Source of the DNA: Calditrichaceae bacterium
Lineage (GTDB): Bacteria > Calditrichota > Calditrichia > Calditrichales > Calditrichaceae
Length of the DNA: 8,073 bases
Direction of reading: 5' to 3'
Assembly (NCBI GenBank): GCA_030622395.1
Contig: JAUXGF010000113.1
Span: 1-8,073, forward strand
In this document: positions 1-5,564 of the stretch, one piece after another
Layout of the letters: each line of letters starts with the position of its first letter
Position numbering within the stretch: position 1 is the first letter of the stretch
The notes under the pieces: generated by a model
Seen by the model: only the letters and a program-made list of their open reading frames with translations
The model's database searches: none
What the model was told of the DNA's origin: nothing
Made by a program: the position numbers and the translations under genes

Positions 1-506
1 CTCCCCCGTTGCGCAGCGGCGCAGATCAAAAGCGATTGTGGGAAGGCATTGCCGAAGGACTCATTAAGGTTGTCGGGACTGATCATTGTCCGTTTATGTC
101 CCGGCTTAAACAGGGGAAATCTGATTTCACTCAAATACCGCGGGGAATAGGAGGCGTAGAGTTGCTGCTGCCGCTGATGTTTTCCGAAGGCGTTGTTAAA
201 AAACGCATTTCTTTAAATCAATTGGCGCTAATTCTTTCAACTAATCCGGCGCAAATTTTTGGCATGTTTCCCCAAAAAGGAACAATCGTCTTAAACAGCG
301 ACGCCGATCTGGTGATTTTTGATACGCAGAAAAAATGGCAAGTATCAACAGACAAGCTAGTCAGTAAAGCTGATTTTTCGCCATACGATTCATTTCAGCT
401 TACTGGGAAAGTGGAAACAACTATTTCGCGGGGGGAAGTTATTTATCAAGACGGTAAAGTATTAGGGAAGGCAGGGAGAGGTAAGTTTATTGTTCGGAAA
501 ATATAA
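1..506 (+). CDS. Dihydropyrimidinase / D-hydantoinase, C-terminal part (5' end outside window)
   Basis: This is the last 167 or so residues of a cyclic amidohydrolase that hydrolyses the amide bond of dihydropyrimidines or hydantoins to N-carbamoyl amino acids. The reading frame is open from the first base; the first complete codons read PPLR and the split codon before them is compatible with Ser, matching the family's SPPLR segment. GTDHCPF (nt 75-95) carries the Asp that coordinates the metal centre in this family. IPRGIGGVE, STNPAQIFG and SDADLVIFD are typical of the D-hydantoinase/dihydropyrimidinase branch, and a PYDSF...SRG...GKAGRGKF tail closes the barrel and sandwich domains. The family is about 455-460 residues long, so some 290 N-terminal residues with the HxH and carboxylated Lys lie upstream. 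It ends in two consecutive TAA stops. The substrate (dihydrouracil, hydantoin or a purine-derived ring) cannot be fixed from this part. The beta-ureidopropionase-like gene at 6919 favours a dihydropyrimidine-type pathway. Confidence 0.9.
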   Translation, partial: PPLRSGADQKRLWEGIAEGLIKVVGTDHCPFMSRLKQGKSDFTQIPRGIGGVELLLPLMFSEGVVKKRISLNQLALILSTNPAQIFGMFPQKGTIVLNSDADLVIFDTQKKWQVSTDKLVSKADFSPYDSFQLTGKVETTISRGEVIYQDGKVLGKAGRGKFIVRKI

Positions 507-508
507 TA

Positions 509-535
509 AACCACGAATTTAGCTAATTACACGAA
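509..535 (+). repeat. Left 27-nt inverted repeat of the GxxExxY cassette
   Basis: The arm begins AACCACG and ends CTAATTACACGAA. It pairs with 951-977, with mismatches only at arm positions 8, 13 and 14. The outer CCACGAATT and inner ACACGAATT words form a near-tandem of about nine bases, interrupted here by a few bases. Confidence 0.85.
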
Positions 536-548
536 TTAAATTAATTTT

Positions 549-554
549 AAAGGA
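549..554 (+). promoter_or_regulatory. Ribosome binding site of the GxxExxY gene
   Basis: AAAGGA lies 9 nt before ATG 564. An in-frame TTG at 555 abuts this site and cannot be served by it, so the ATG is preferred. Confidence 0.7.
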
Positions 555-563
555 TTGGTATTG

Positions 564-938
564 ATGGCAGAATTATTGTTTAAAGATGAAGTTTTTAATA
601 TGGTGGGCGCTGCAATGGAAGTTCATACCACATTAGGGCCTGGTTTTTTAGAAGCTGTATATCAAGAGGCGTTAGCCATTGAATTTCGTTTAAGAGACAT
701 ACCATTTGTTGAACAACCGAAATTGCAACTGGAATTTAAGGGGCATCCTTTGAAATGTAAATATATACCTGATTTTATTTGTTATAAAGAAATAGTTCTT
801 GAAATAAAAGCATTAAGCAAGTGTGGGCCTAATGAAGCGGCACAGGTTATCAATGCAATAAAAGCCGCTAAAAAGAAGGTAGGCGTGTTGATGAATTTTG
901 GCGAACTATCATTATATTGGAAAAGATACATTAAATAA
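564..938 (+). CDS. GxxExxY family protein (PD-(D/E)XK-like, PDDEXK_3)
   Basis: This is a 124-residue protein of the GxxExxY family; its molecular function is not established. The name-giving motif is visible as GFLEAVY (residues 27-33) after the usual MEVHTTLGPG lead-in. A nuclease-like signature follows: YIPD (Asp70), then a strand with LEIK (Glu80, Lys82), fitting D-x(n)-ExK of the PD-(D/E)XK fold. The C-terminal half has the family's helix-strand pattern, with QVINAIKAAKKKVGVLMNFG (91-113 region) and a final WKR. The length is normal for the family and the gene looks intact. The start at ATG 564 is set by AAAGGA at 549. There is no signal peptide or membrane segment, so it should be cytoplasmic. 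It sits alone inside matched inverted repeats and interrupts a metabolic gene series, as expected of a selfish or accessory cassette. Nuclease activity is predicted from fold membership only. Confidence 0.9.
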   Translation: MAELLFKDEVFNMVGAAMEVHTTLGPGFLEAVYQEALAIEFRLRDIPFVEQPKLQLEFKGHPLKCKYIPDFICYKEIVLEIKALSKCGPNEAAQVINAIKAAKKKVGVLMNFGELSLYWKRYIK

Positions 939-950
939 TATTCTTTATTA

Positions 951-977
951 TTCGTGTAATTAGAGAAATCCGTGGTT
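951..977 (-). repeat. Right 27-nt inverted repeat of the GxxExxY cassette
   Basis: Read on the - strand it starts AACCACGGATTT and ends CTAATTACACGAA, matching the left arm at 24 of 27 positions. It lies 12 nt after the GxxExxY stop and upstream of the aminohydrolase ribosome binding site. Confidence 0.85.
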
Positions 978-1019
978 ATAAATGCTGTTAATTCTATTAT
1001 AACACAACCCAAACCTAAC

Positions 1020-1026
1020 GGGGAAG
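1020..1026 (+). promoter_or_regulatory. Ribosome binding site of the aminohydrolase
   Basis: GGGGAAG lies just before ATG 1029. Spacing is short (about 4 nt after GGGGA). It supports ATG 1029 over an in-frame GTG at 972 that lies inside the right repeat arm. Confidence 0.55.
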
Positions 1027-1028
1027 AA

Positions 1029-2369
1029 ATGACGATATTAATTAAAAATGCCGGTTATCTGATCAGAAAATATAATAAAATAGAAAATGATGTAGATATT
1101 CTTATCGAAGGAAATCATATTTCAAAAATTGCCCGGTCGATTAAAGCGCCGAAAAACGCTGAAATTATCAATGCTAAGGGAAAGCTGGTTGCACCCGGTT
1201 TCGTAAACGCCCATACTCATTTATATCAAAACTTACTTAAAGGAATGAATGACAGGCTTTCGCTTACCGATTGGGTGCAGGAAATCACTTTCCCGCTGTG
1301 TAACACCGTATCAACGAAATTAACTAAAAATGAGTCAAAAAAAATCGCTTACCTGTGGTCGCTGTTAGCGGGAATTGAAGCGGTTAAAAACGGCATAAGT
1401 TGTTTATTGGATATGGATCTCAAGCATATTGACGTTATCCGCGCATGGAATGATTTAGGTCTGCGCGGAGTCTGCGCCCGCACTGTTGTCGATAAATGGG
1501 TGCCGGATGATTTATCCGAAGCCTCAGCGGAACAGTATAAAAAGATAGAAGAACTTATCGAGGCTTATCACCTTACGCCGCAGGACTCGCCGTTGATTTC
1601 TGTGTTTATCGGGCCGTCAACAATATTTACCTGCTCAGAGGAGCTTTTGAAATGGATTGCTAAAACAGCGGAAAAATATGATACCGGTGTACAGATTCAT
1701 GTATCGGAAACCAACTGGGAAGTTGAATCAATAAAAAAAGAACGCGGGCTAAGACCTGTTGAGTATCTCGATAAGATCGGATTTTTAAGTCCGAGGGTCA
1801 GCCTGGTTCATTGCGTTCATCTGACTGAAAAGGAAATTTCCATTATTGCCGAAAGCGGGGCAACGGTTGTGCACTGTCCCAAAAGCAATATGAAATTAGG
1901 CAGCGGAACGGCGCCTGTGGTTGAAATGATGAAGCAGGGCATTCCTATTGCCCTGGGAACGGACGGAAGCGCCTCCAACGATTTATTAGATATGTTCGAA
2001 GAAATGCGTTTTGCCGCTCTTCTGCAAAAAGTAAAAAACGAAGACGCCACAGTGATTGGCGGGAGCGATGTTTACAAAATGGCGACGGTTGAAAGCGCCA
2101 GGGTCTGTCAAAATAACGCCGGGATTATAGAGGAAGGAAAGTTAGCCGATCTTATTATTGTTGACGTCAATCAAGTTCATTCAATCCCAACGCATGATAT
2201 CATTAATACATTGGTTTATTGTTCAAAAGCGAATGATGTGGATACTGTAATTATTAACGGCAAAATAGTAATGAGGGAAAGGGTTATTCAGACTATTGAC
2301 GAAAAGGATACGCTGCGGGAATTATGTGAAATGAGGAAATATTTTGAGCGTAAAGGCGTTAAGTTTTGA
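1029..2369 (+). CDS. COG0402-type metal-dependent aminohydrolase (MtaD/TrzN/AtzB-like deaminase)
   Basis: This is a 446-residue amidohydrolase-superfamily enzyme that removes an amino or similar leaving group from a purine, pyrimidine, triazine or adenosyl substrate. A beta-sandwich strand region (1-55) precedes GFVNAHTHLYQNLLKG with metal ligands His62 and His64. HVSETNWEVE supplies His224 and Glu227, LVHCVHLTEKEI gives His261/His264, HCPKSNMKLGSG forms the substrate-side loop, and ALGTDGSASNDLLDMFEEMR supplies the metal/catalytic Asp312. GKLADLIIVDV and INGKIVMRER close the C-terminal sandwich. All expected metal ligands are present, and the length is typical (430-460). The HTH rather than HHH motif and the SNMKLGSG loop place it nearer methylthioadenosine/S-adenosylhomocysteine deaminase and TrzN/AtzB-like enzymes than SsnA. 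Cog0402 substrates cannot be read from sequence alone. Being next to a hydantoinase suggests it deaminates a ring compound feeding ring opening. Start chosen at ATG with GGGGAAG upstream. Confidence 0.88.
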   Translation: MTILIKNAGYLIRKYNKIENDVDILIEGNHISKIARSIKAPKNAEIINAKGKLVAPGFVNAHTHLYQNLLKGMNDRLSLTDWVQEITFPLCNTVSTKLTKNESKKIAYLWSLLAGIEAVKNGISCLLDMDLKHIDVIRAWNDLGLRGVCARTVVDKWVPDDLSEASAEQYKKIEELIEAYHLTPQDSPLISVFIGPSTIFTCSEELLKWIAKTAEKYDTGVQIHVSETNWEVESIKKERGLRPVEYLDKIGFLSPRVSLVHCVHLTEKEISIIAESGATVVHCPKSNMKLGSGTAPVVEMMKQGIPIALGTDGSASNDLLDMFEEMRFAALLQKVKNEDATVIGGSDVYKMATVESARVCQNNAGIIEEGKLADLIIVDVNQVHSIPTHDIINTLVYCSKANDVDTVIINGKIVMRERVIQTIDEKDTLRELCEMRKYFERKGVKF

Positions 2370-2380
2370 CAAAAAGATTC

Positions 2381-2402
2381 AACCGCCAATTACACGAATT
2401 AG
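2381..2402 (+). repeat. Solo half-copy of the CCACGAATT-type repeat
   Basis: The stretch AACCGCC-AATTACACGAATTAG resembles the left arm of the GxxExxY cassette; its second half (AATTACACGAATTA) is the same word as in 525-538. No partner arm is seen before or after the ATPase gene, so it is a remnant or a solo copy. AAAAAGA (2371-2377) and TCTTTTT (2403-2409) flank it as a weak inverted pair. It lies 11 nt after the aminohydrolase stop. Confidence 0.65.
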
Positions 2403-2451
2403 TCTTTTTAAAGTTGTATGGTAAGAGGCTTTGAAAATATTAGTTGTTTTT

Positions 2452-2486
2452 AAGCTACTTTAAAGTAACTTACTTTAAAGTAGCTT
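2452..2486. promoter_or_regulatory. Perfect 35-nt double palindrome upstream of the ATPase gene
   Basis: Arms AAGCTACTTTAAAGTAA (2452-2468) and its exact reverse complement (2470-2486) are separated by one C. Each arm also contains the 12-nt palindrome TACTTTAAAGTA (2456-2467 and 2471-2482), so the site is also a tandem of two identical palindromes spaced 15 nt centre to centre. It ends 25 nt before the ATPase start codon. This form fits an operator for a dimeric or tetrameric regulator, a repeat end, or a cruciform. The stem is too AT-rich and lacks a following U-run, which argues against an intrinsic terminator. A weak TATTAT (2488-2493) lies just downstream. Confidence 0.6.
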
Positions 2487-2498
2487 GTATTATTTTAT

Positions 2499-2505
2499 AA
2501 AAGGA
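2499..2505 (+). promoter_or_regulatory. Ribosome binding site of the ATPase gene
   Basis: AAAAGGA ends 6 nt before ATG 2512, ideal spacing. It excludes the in-frame TTG at 2485, which lies inside the palindrome. Confidence 0.8.
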
Positions 2506-2511
2506 TATGCA

Positions 2512-3906
2512 ATGTTTTATAATCGTGAAAATGAATTGCAGCGATTAAATGAGCGGTATAATGAAAGTACGGCTCAGTTGATTATCATGTACGGCAGAAG
2601 GCGTGTAGGAAAAACAGAACTGCTTCAGCAATTTATCGTTGATAAACCCTGTATATATTTTCTTGCTGATTTATCCGGTGAAAAAGAACAACTACAGCAA
2701 TTTACTGAAAGAGTGAGATTATTCACTAATGATACATCCCTTGTCGATAATCCCTTTTCAACATGGAACGCCTTGTTTTCTTATTTAAAAAACTTAGCCC
2801 AGCAGCAACGCCTTGTTATAGTAATTGACGAATATCAGTATTTGCAGGTTAATAATCGGGCGATTGCTTCCATAATTCAAAAATCATGGGATGAAGGTTT
2901 AAAAGATTCTGCGATATTTCTCGTGCTTTGCGGCTCTTATATTTCATTTATTGAGCATGAATTGTTAGCTTATAAAAGTCCTCTATACGGAAGAAGAACA
3001 GGGCAGTTTTATATTGAGCCGATGGATTTTTATCAGTCAAGCCAATTCTTTAATTCCTATTCGATGAAAGATAAAATTCGGGCTTTTGGCATATTAGGAG
3101 GAGTTCCCGCTTATTTGCTTCAGTTTAATCCCAAAAAATCAATTGAAAAGAATATTCAAAACGCCTTCCTTTATACTGATGCATTCTTAAATAATGAAAC
3201 TAGATTCTTATTATTAGAAGAATTAAGGGAACCGCGAAATTATTTTTCAATTCTAAAAGCAATAGCCTTTGGAGCAACCCGCGTGAATGATATTGTGCAA
3301 GCAAGCGGATTGGATCGGGGAATGGTTACCAAATATTTAGATATACTGCAAAGTTTAAGGATCATCCGCCGTGAATTACCGGTTACTGAACATCTTCCTG
3401 AAAAAAGCCGGAAGGGTATTTACATTATTAAAGATAATTATTTTAAGTTCTGGTTCAGATTTATAATACACAACCAAAGTTTCATTGAGGAAAACAGACA
3501 GGAATTTGTCTTAAAGCAGCGTATCATTCCTTTTTTAGATCAATTTTTTGGAAAAGTATTTGAGCAGGTTTGTATTGACTTTCTTAAGAGAATAAATCAA
3601 TCCGGCAAATTTCCATTTCAGATTAACAAAATCGGTAATTATTGGAAAGGTGAAACAGAGATTGACATTGTCGCCTTTAACAGCAATTCTGAACAGGCTT
3701 TAATAGCGGAATGTAAGTGGACTTCAAGAAAAATAGGAACTAATATATTAGATGAATTGATTAAAAAAACTTTAATTCTTCAACAGCAGGTCAATTTAAA
3801 AACAATTTATTACGGACTATTTTCAAAGTCCGGTTTTACAGAAGAAATGAAAAAGTTGAAACGCCCGGATATTTTGTTATTTAATTTGAATGATTTAGAA
3901 TTGTAA
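2512..3906 (+). CDS. ATPase_2 / DUF234 family ATP-binding protein
   Basis: This is a 464-residue stand-alone P-loop ATPase of the kind first noted in archaea and common as orphan genes in anaerobic bacteria; its physiological role is unknown. The opening MFYNRENELQRL is the family's N-terminal signature. Walker A is GRRRVGKT (28-35), and Walker B is LVIVIDEYQYL with Asp106-Glu107. CGSYISFIEHELL and PLYGRRTGQFYIEPM (about 140-171) are the characteristic sensor/arginine region. A winged-helix-like part spans about 245-285 (INDIVQASGL-like helix pair). The C-terminal DUF234 part (about 305-464) holds ETEIDIVAF and ALIAECKW, with Asp385 and Glu400-x-Lys402, a PD-(D/E)XK-like nuclease arrangement. 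The length and all motifs are intact. The start is fixed by AAAAGGA at 2499. It interrupts a metabolic gene series and has its own palindromic upstream site, so it looks like an inserted accessory gene. A defence, genome-maintenance or selfish role is possible but not shown. Confidence 0.9.
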   Translation: MFYNRENELQRLNERYNESTAQLIIMYGRRRVGKTELLQQFIVDKPCIYFLADLSGEKEQLQQFTERVRLFTNDTSLVDNPFSTWNALFSYLKNLAQQQRLVIVIDEYQYLQVNNRAIASIIQKSWDEGLKDSAIFLVLCGSYISFIEHELLAYKSPLYGRRTGQFYIEPMDFYQSSQFFNSYSMKDKIRAFGILGGVPAYLLQFNPKKSIEKNIQNAFLYTDAFLNNETRFLLLEELREPRNYFSILKAIAFGATRVNDIVQASGLDRGMVTKYLDILQSLRIIRRELPVTEHLPEKSRKGIYIIKDNYFKFWFRFIIHNQSFIEENRQEFVLKQRIIPFLDQFFGKVFEQVCIDFLKRINQSGKFPFQINKIGNYWKGETEIDIVAFNSNSEQALIAECKWTSRKIGTNILDELIKKTLILQQQVNLKTIYYGLFSKSGFTEEMKKLKRPDILLFNLNDLEL

Positions 3907-3947
3907 ATGATCTGAACAATATGAATAAAACAATAAATTAGTTAAAT

Positions 3948-3951
3948 GGAG
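3948..3951 (+). promoter_or_regulatory. Ribosome binding site of the FAD oxidoreductase gene
   Basis: GGAG lies 11 nt before ATG 3963, inside the leader TTAAATGGAGAAAAAA. Nearly the same leader precedes the amidase gene at 6919. Confidence 0.55.
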
Positions 3952-3962
3952 AAAAAACCTTT

Positions 3963-5366
3963 ATGAACAACAGCGAACTAAAACAACAATTAGAAAAATT
4001 AGTTGGCGCGGAAAACGTCTGCGATGAAATGGCGGAGCGCATTTGCTATTCGCGCGACTGCGGACCCGATAAAGCCGGAATCCCCGATATTGTTGTCAAG
4101 CCGGGCAGTACGGAAGAGGTGGCGGAAGTGGTTAAACTGGCAAATAAAATCAAAAAAGCGGTTTACACCTGGGGACGCGCCACTACATTTTTAGGAAGCG
4201 GAGTACCGCAGGGATGTATCCTGCTGTCCACAACCCGTTTGAATAAAATTCTCAAAATCGATCCGGATACTATTTCAGTTACCGTGCAAGCCGGCGTTAT
4301 CTGGCATTCTATTGATGCGGAATTGAATAAAGACGGCTGGGAGCTGTTCATCCCCGGGGGCGGCGGGCTCTTTTCCGGAACCGTGGGCGGATCTGTGGCG
4401 GTAAATGTAATCCCTCATGCAATAACAGAATACGGCATGACCGGCGATCATATTCTGGGATTGGAAGTCGTTCTGCCGGACGGTACAATCATGCGCACCG
4501 GAGCTTCCGCAAATCCTGCCTGCCAGCCGGTCGAACGTTACGCAAACGGTCCTGACGTCACCGGTTTATTTTTAGGCGCTTACGGAACATTGGGAATTAT
4601 AACTGAAATAACTTACCGGATCAGAAAAATCCCTGAGGTAGAGCAATTTGCTTTTTACGCTTTCGACGACTATAAAAAAGCGGCTGAAGCGGTTAATGAA
4701 ATCCAAAAGGAAGGAGCGGCTACATTTGTAATCGGGTTGTTTGCCGGTCCCAAACCGAAAGATGTGGAGGGCGAAGCTTTTATTCATATTATTGTACGCG
4801 ACAGCAAAAGGGAGGCTTCCTACCGCTTAGATCAAGCCAAACGTTGTTGTGAAGCTTTTAACGGCACAGCTCATGACGCTTTCGGAACGAAAAAGTATTG
4901 GGAAGATCACATGTATTCCTGGCTGCGCAATGTCGCGCCGGGTCCGTATTACGCCGGAGCTCCGTATATGTGTCCCGAAGTGGCCGGCTTTATGCCCACG
5001 CTTCAATTAAAAGATTCGCTGGCTCTTTTGTATAAATATATCGAAGACCACAAAGCCGAATTCGAAAAGCATGACATTCTGATCAAAGGATTTGACGCTT
5101 ATTTTACGCGCAACGGGGTTTATCTGTGGATAGATACGCTTTATAATGAAATGAAGGAAGATTCATGGGAATACGGTTTAAAGCTGCGCGGAAAACTGTG
5201 TGATTTAATGTACGGCGAAGGCAAGATGGCAGCCGGAGGTTTAGGCGCCGGGGTCGCTCCTCACGCCATGCCGAAACTGGGCAGCTATTTCACTTTCTTA
5301 AAACAATTAAAAAAAACTATGGATCCGAATAATGTGTTGAATCCCGGAGTCTTGTTTCTTTCTTAA
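3963..5366 (+). CDS. GlcD-like FAD-binding oxidoreductase (FAD_binding_4 / FAD-oxidase_C)
   Basis: This is a 467-residue flavoprotein of the vanillyl-alcohol oxidase superfamily, close in layout to the glycolate oxidase GlcD and D-lactate or D-2-hydroxyglutarate dehydrogenases. These proteins oxidise hydroxy acids or alcohols and pass electrons on. The FAD domain (about 38-222) starts PDIVVKPGSTEEVAEVVKLA. It includes WGRATTFLGSGV (70-81), the pyrophosphate-binding PGGGGLFSGTVGGSVAVN (131-148) and GLFLGAYGTLGIITEITYRI (201-220). The C-terminal cap ends in MDPNNVLNPG, a hallmark of the family. The usual first glycine loop (GGGT-type) is replaced by WGRATTFLGSG, so it belongs to a divergent branch. 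It is followed by a CCG iron-sulfur protein, matching the GlcD-GlcF pairing; the two probably form one complex on the inner face of the membrane or in the cytosol. The substrate is unknown. The context suggests an intermediate or end product of ring degradation, such as a hydroxy acid. Confidence 0.88.
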   Translation: MNNSELKQQLEKLVGAENVCDEMAERICYSRDCGPDKAGIPDIVVKPGSTEEVAEVVKLANKIKKAVYTWGRATTFLGSGVPQGCILLSTTRLNKILKIDPDTISVTVQAGVIWHSIDAELNKDGWELFIPGGGGLFSGTVGGSVAVNVIPHAITEYGMTGDHILGLEVVLPDGTIMRTGASANPACQPVERYANGPDVTGLFLGAYGTLGIITEITYRIRKIPEVEQFAFYAFDDYKKAAEAVNEIQKEGAATFVIGLFAGPKPKDVEGEAFIHIIVRDSKREASYRLDQAKRCCEAFNGTAHDAFGTKKYWEDHMYSWLRNVAPGPYYAGAPYMCPEVAGFMPTLQLKDSLALLYKYIEDHKAEFEKHDILIKGFDAYFTRNGVYLWIDTLYNEMKEDSWEYGLKLRGKLCDLMYGEGKMAAGGLGAGVAPHAMPKLGSYFTFLKQLKKTMDPNNVLNPGVLFLS

Positions 5367-5374
5367 AAGATTGA

Positions 5375-5520
5375 TTAGCCACAAAGGCTCAAAGCCTCAA
5401 AGCGCTTATATTTTTAGGAAAAAGAATTTTTAAGAATGATTAAATTATGATAAAAATATAATAGAATCATAAACCGGATATGCCTTATAATTCTTTGTGC
5501 CTTAGTGTCTTTGTGGCTAA
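5375..5520. repeat. MITE-like element with 28-nt CACAAAG-type inverted ends
   Basis: Left arm 5375-5402 (TTAGCCACAAAG...) and right arm 5493-5520 (...CTTTGTGGCTAA) pair at 23 of 28 positions, the outer 12 perfectly. The arms have an 8-nt rhythm of CTTTGTGN-like units. The 90 bases between them are very AT-rich and contain no gene. No transposase or clear target duplication is seen. It occupies most of the gap between the FAD protein and its presumed Fe-S partner. Small AT-rich words such as TATGAT (5457-5462) could act as -10 elements, but no -35 partner is convincing. Confidence 0.75.
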
Positions 5521-5553
5521 AATTAAGAATAATCCAGGCTCAACCATTAAATG

Positions 5554-5560
5554 AAAAGGA
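5554..5560 (+). promoter_or_regulatory. Ribosome binding site of the Fe-S protein gene
   Basis: AAAAGGA lies 4 nt before ATG 5565 and 10 nt before a second in-frame ATG at 5571. Either start is possible, differing by two residues. It rules out the in-frame GTG at 5505, which lies in the repeat arm. Confidence 0.65.
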
Positions 5561-5564
5561 AAAT

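Larger units (their letters stand above)
509..977 (+). mobile_element. Inverted-repeat cassette carrying a GxxExxY gene
   Basis: A 469-nt unit is bounded by 27-nt inverted repeats (509-535 and 951-977) that match at 24 of 27 positions, and it contains exactly one gene (564-938). It starts three bases after the hydantoinase stop and ends 51 bases before the aminohydrolase start. Removing it would leave an ordinary short operon gap. I see no transposase and no clear target-site duplication; the flanks are only generally AT-rich. Whether it moves itself, is moved in trans, or is a repeat-bracketed cargo gene is inference. Confidence 0.65.

Noticed and set aside
564..938. Toxin-antitoxin or restriction-modification pair around the GxxExxY gene
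   Set aside because: There is no second small gene or methyltransferase inside or beside the cassette.
782..1012. Minus-strand open frame opposite the GxxExxY gene
   Set aside because: It is antisense to a well-supported gene, crosses the right repeat arm, and its translation resembles no family I know.
972..1028. N-terminal extension of the aminohydrolase from GTG 972
   Set aside because: The GTG lies inside the cassette's right repeat arm, the added 19 residues do not fit the family, and ATG 1029 has a ribosome site.
1817..2050. Minus-strand open frame inside the aminohydrolase
   Set aside because: It is a shadow of the conserved catalytic region on the other strand.
1029..2369. Assignment of the aminohydrolase as SsnA of anaerobic purine breakdown
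   Set aside because: The first metal motif is HTH in an AHTHLYQNLLKG context and the rest resembles MtaD/TrzN-like enzymes, so the specific name is not supported.
2485..2511. N-terminal extension of the ATPase from TTG 2485
   Set aside because: The TTG is the edge of the palindrome. AAAAGGA at ideal spacing serves ATG 2512, and MFYNRENEL is the usual family start.
5505..5564. N-terminal extension of the Fe-S protein from GTG 5505
   Set aside because: It begins inside the CACAAAG-type arm, and the added residues show no conserved character.
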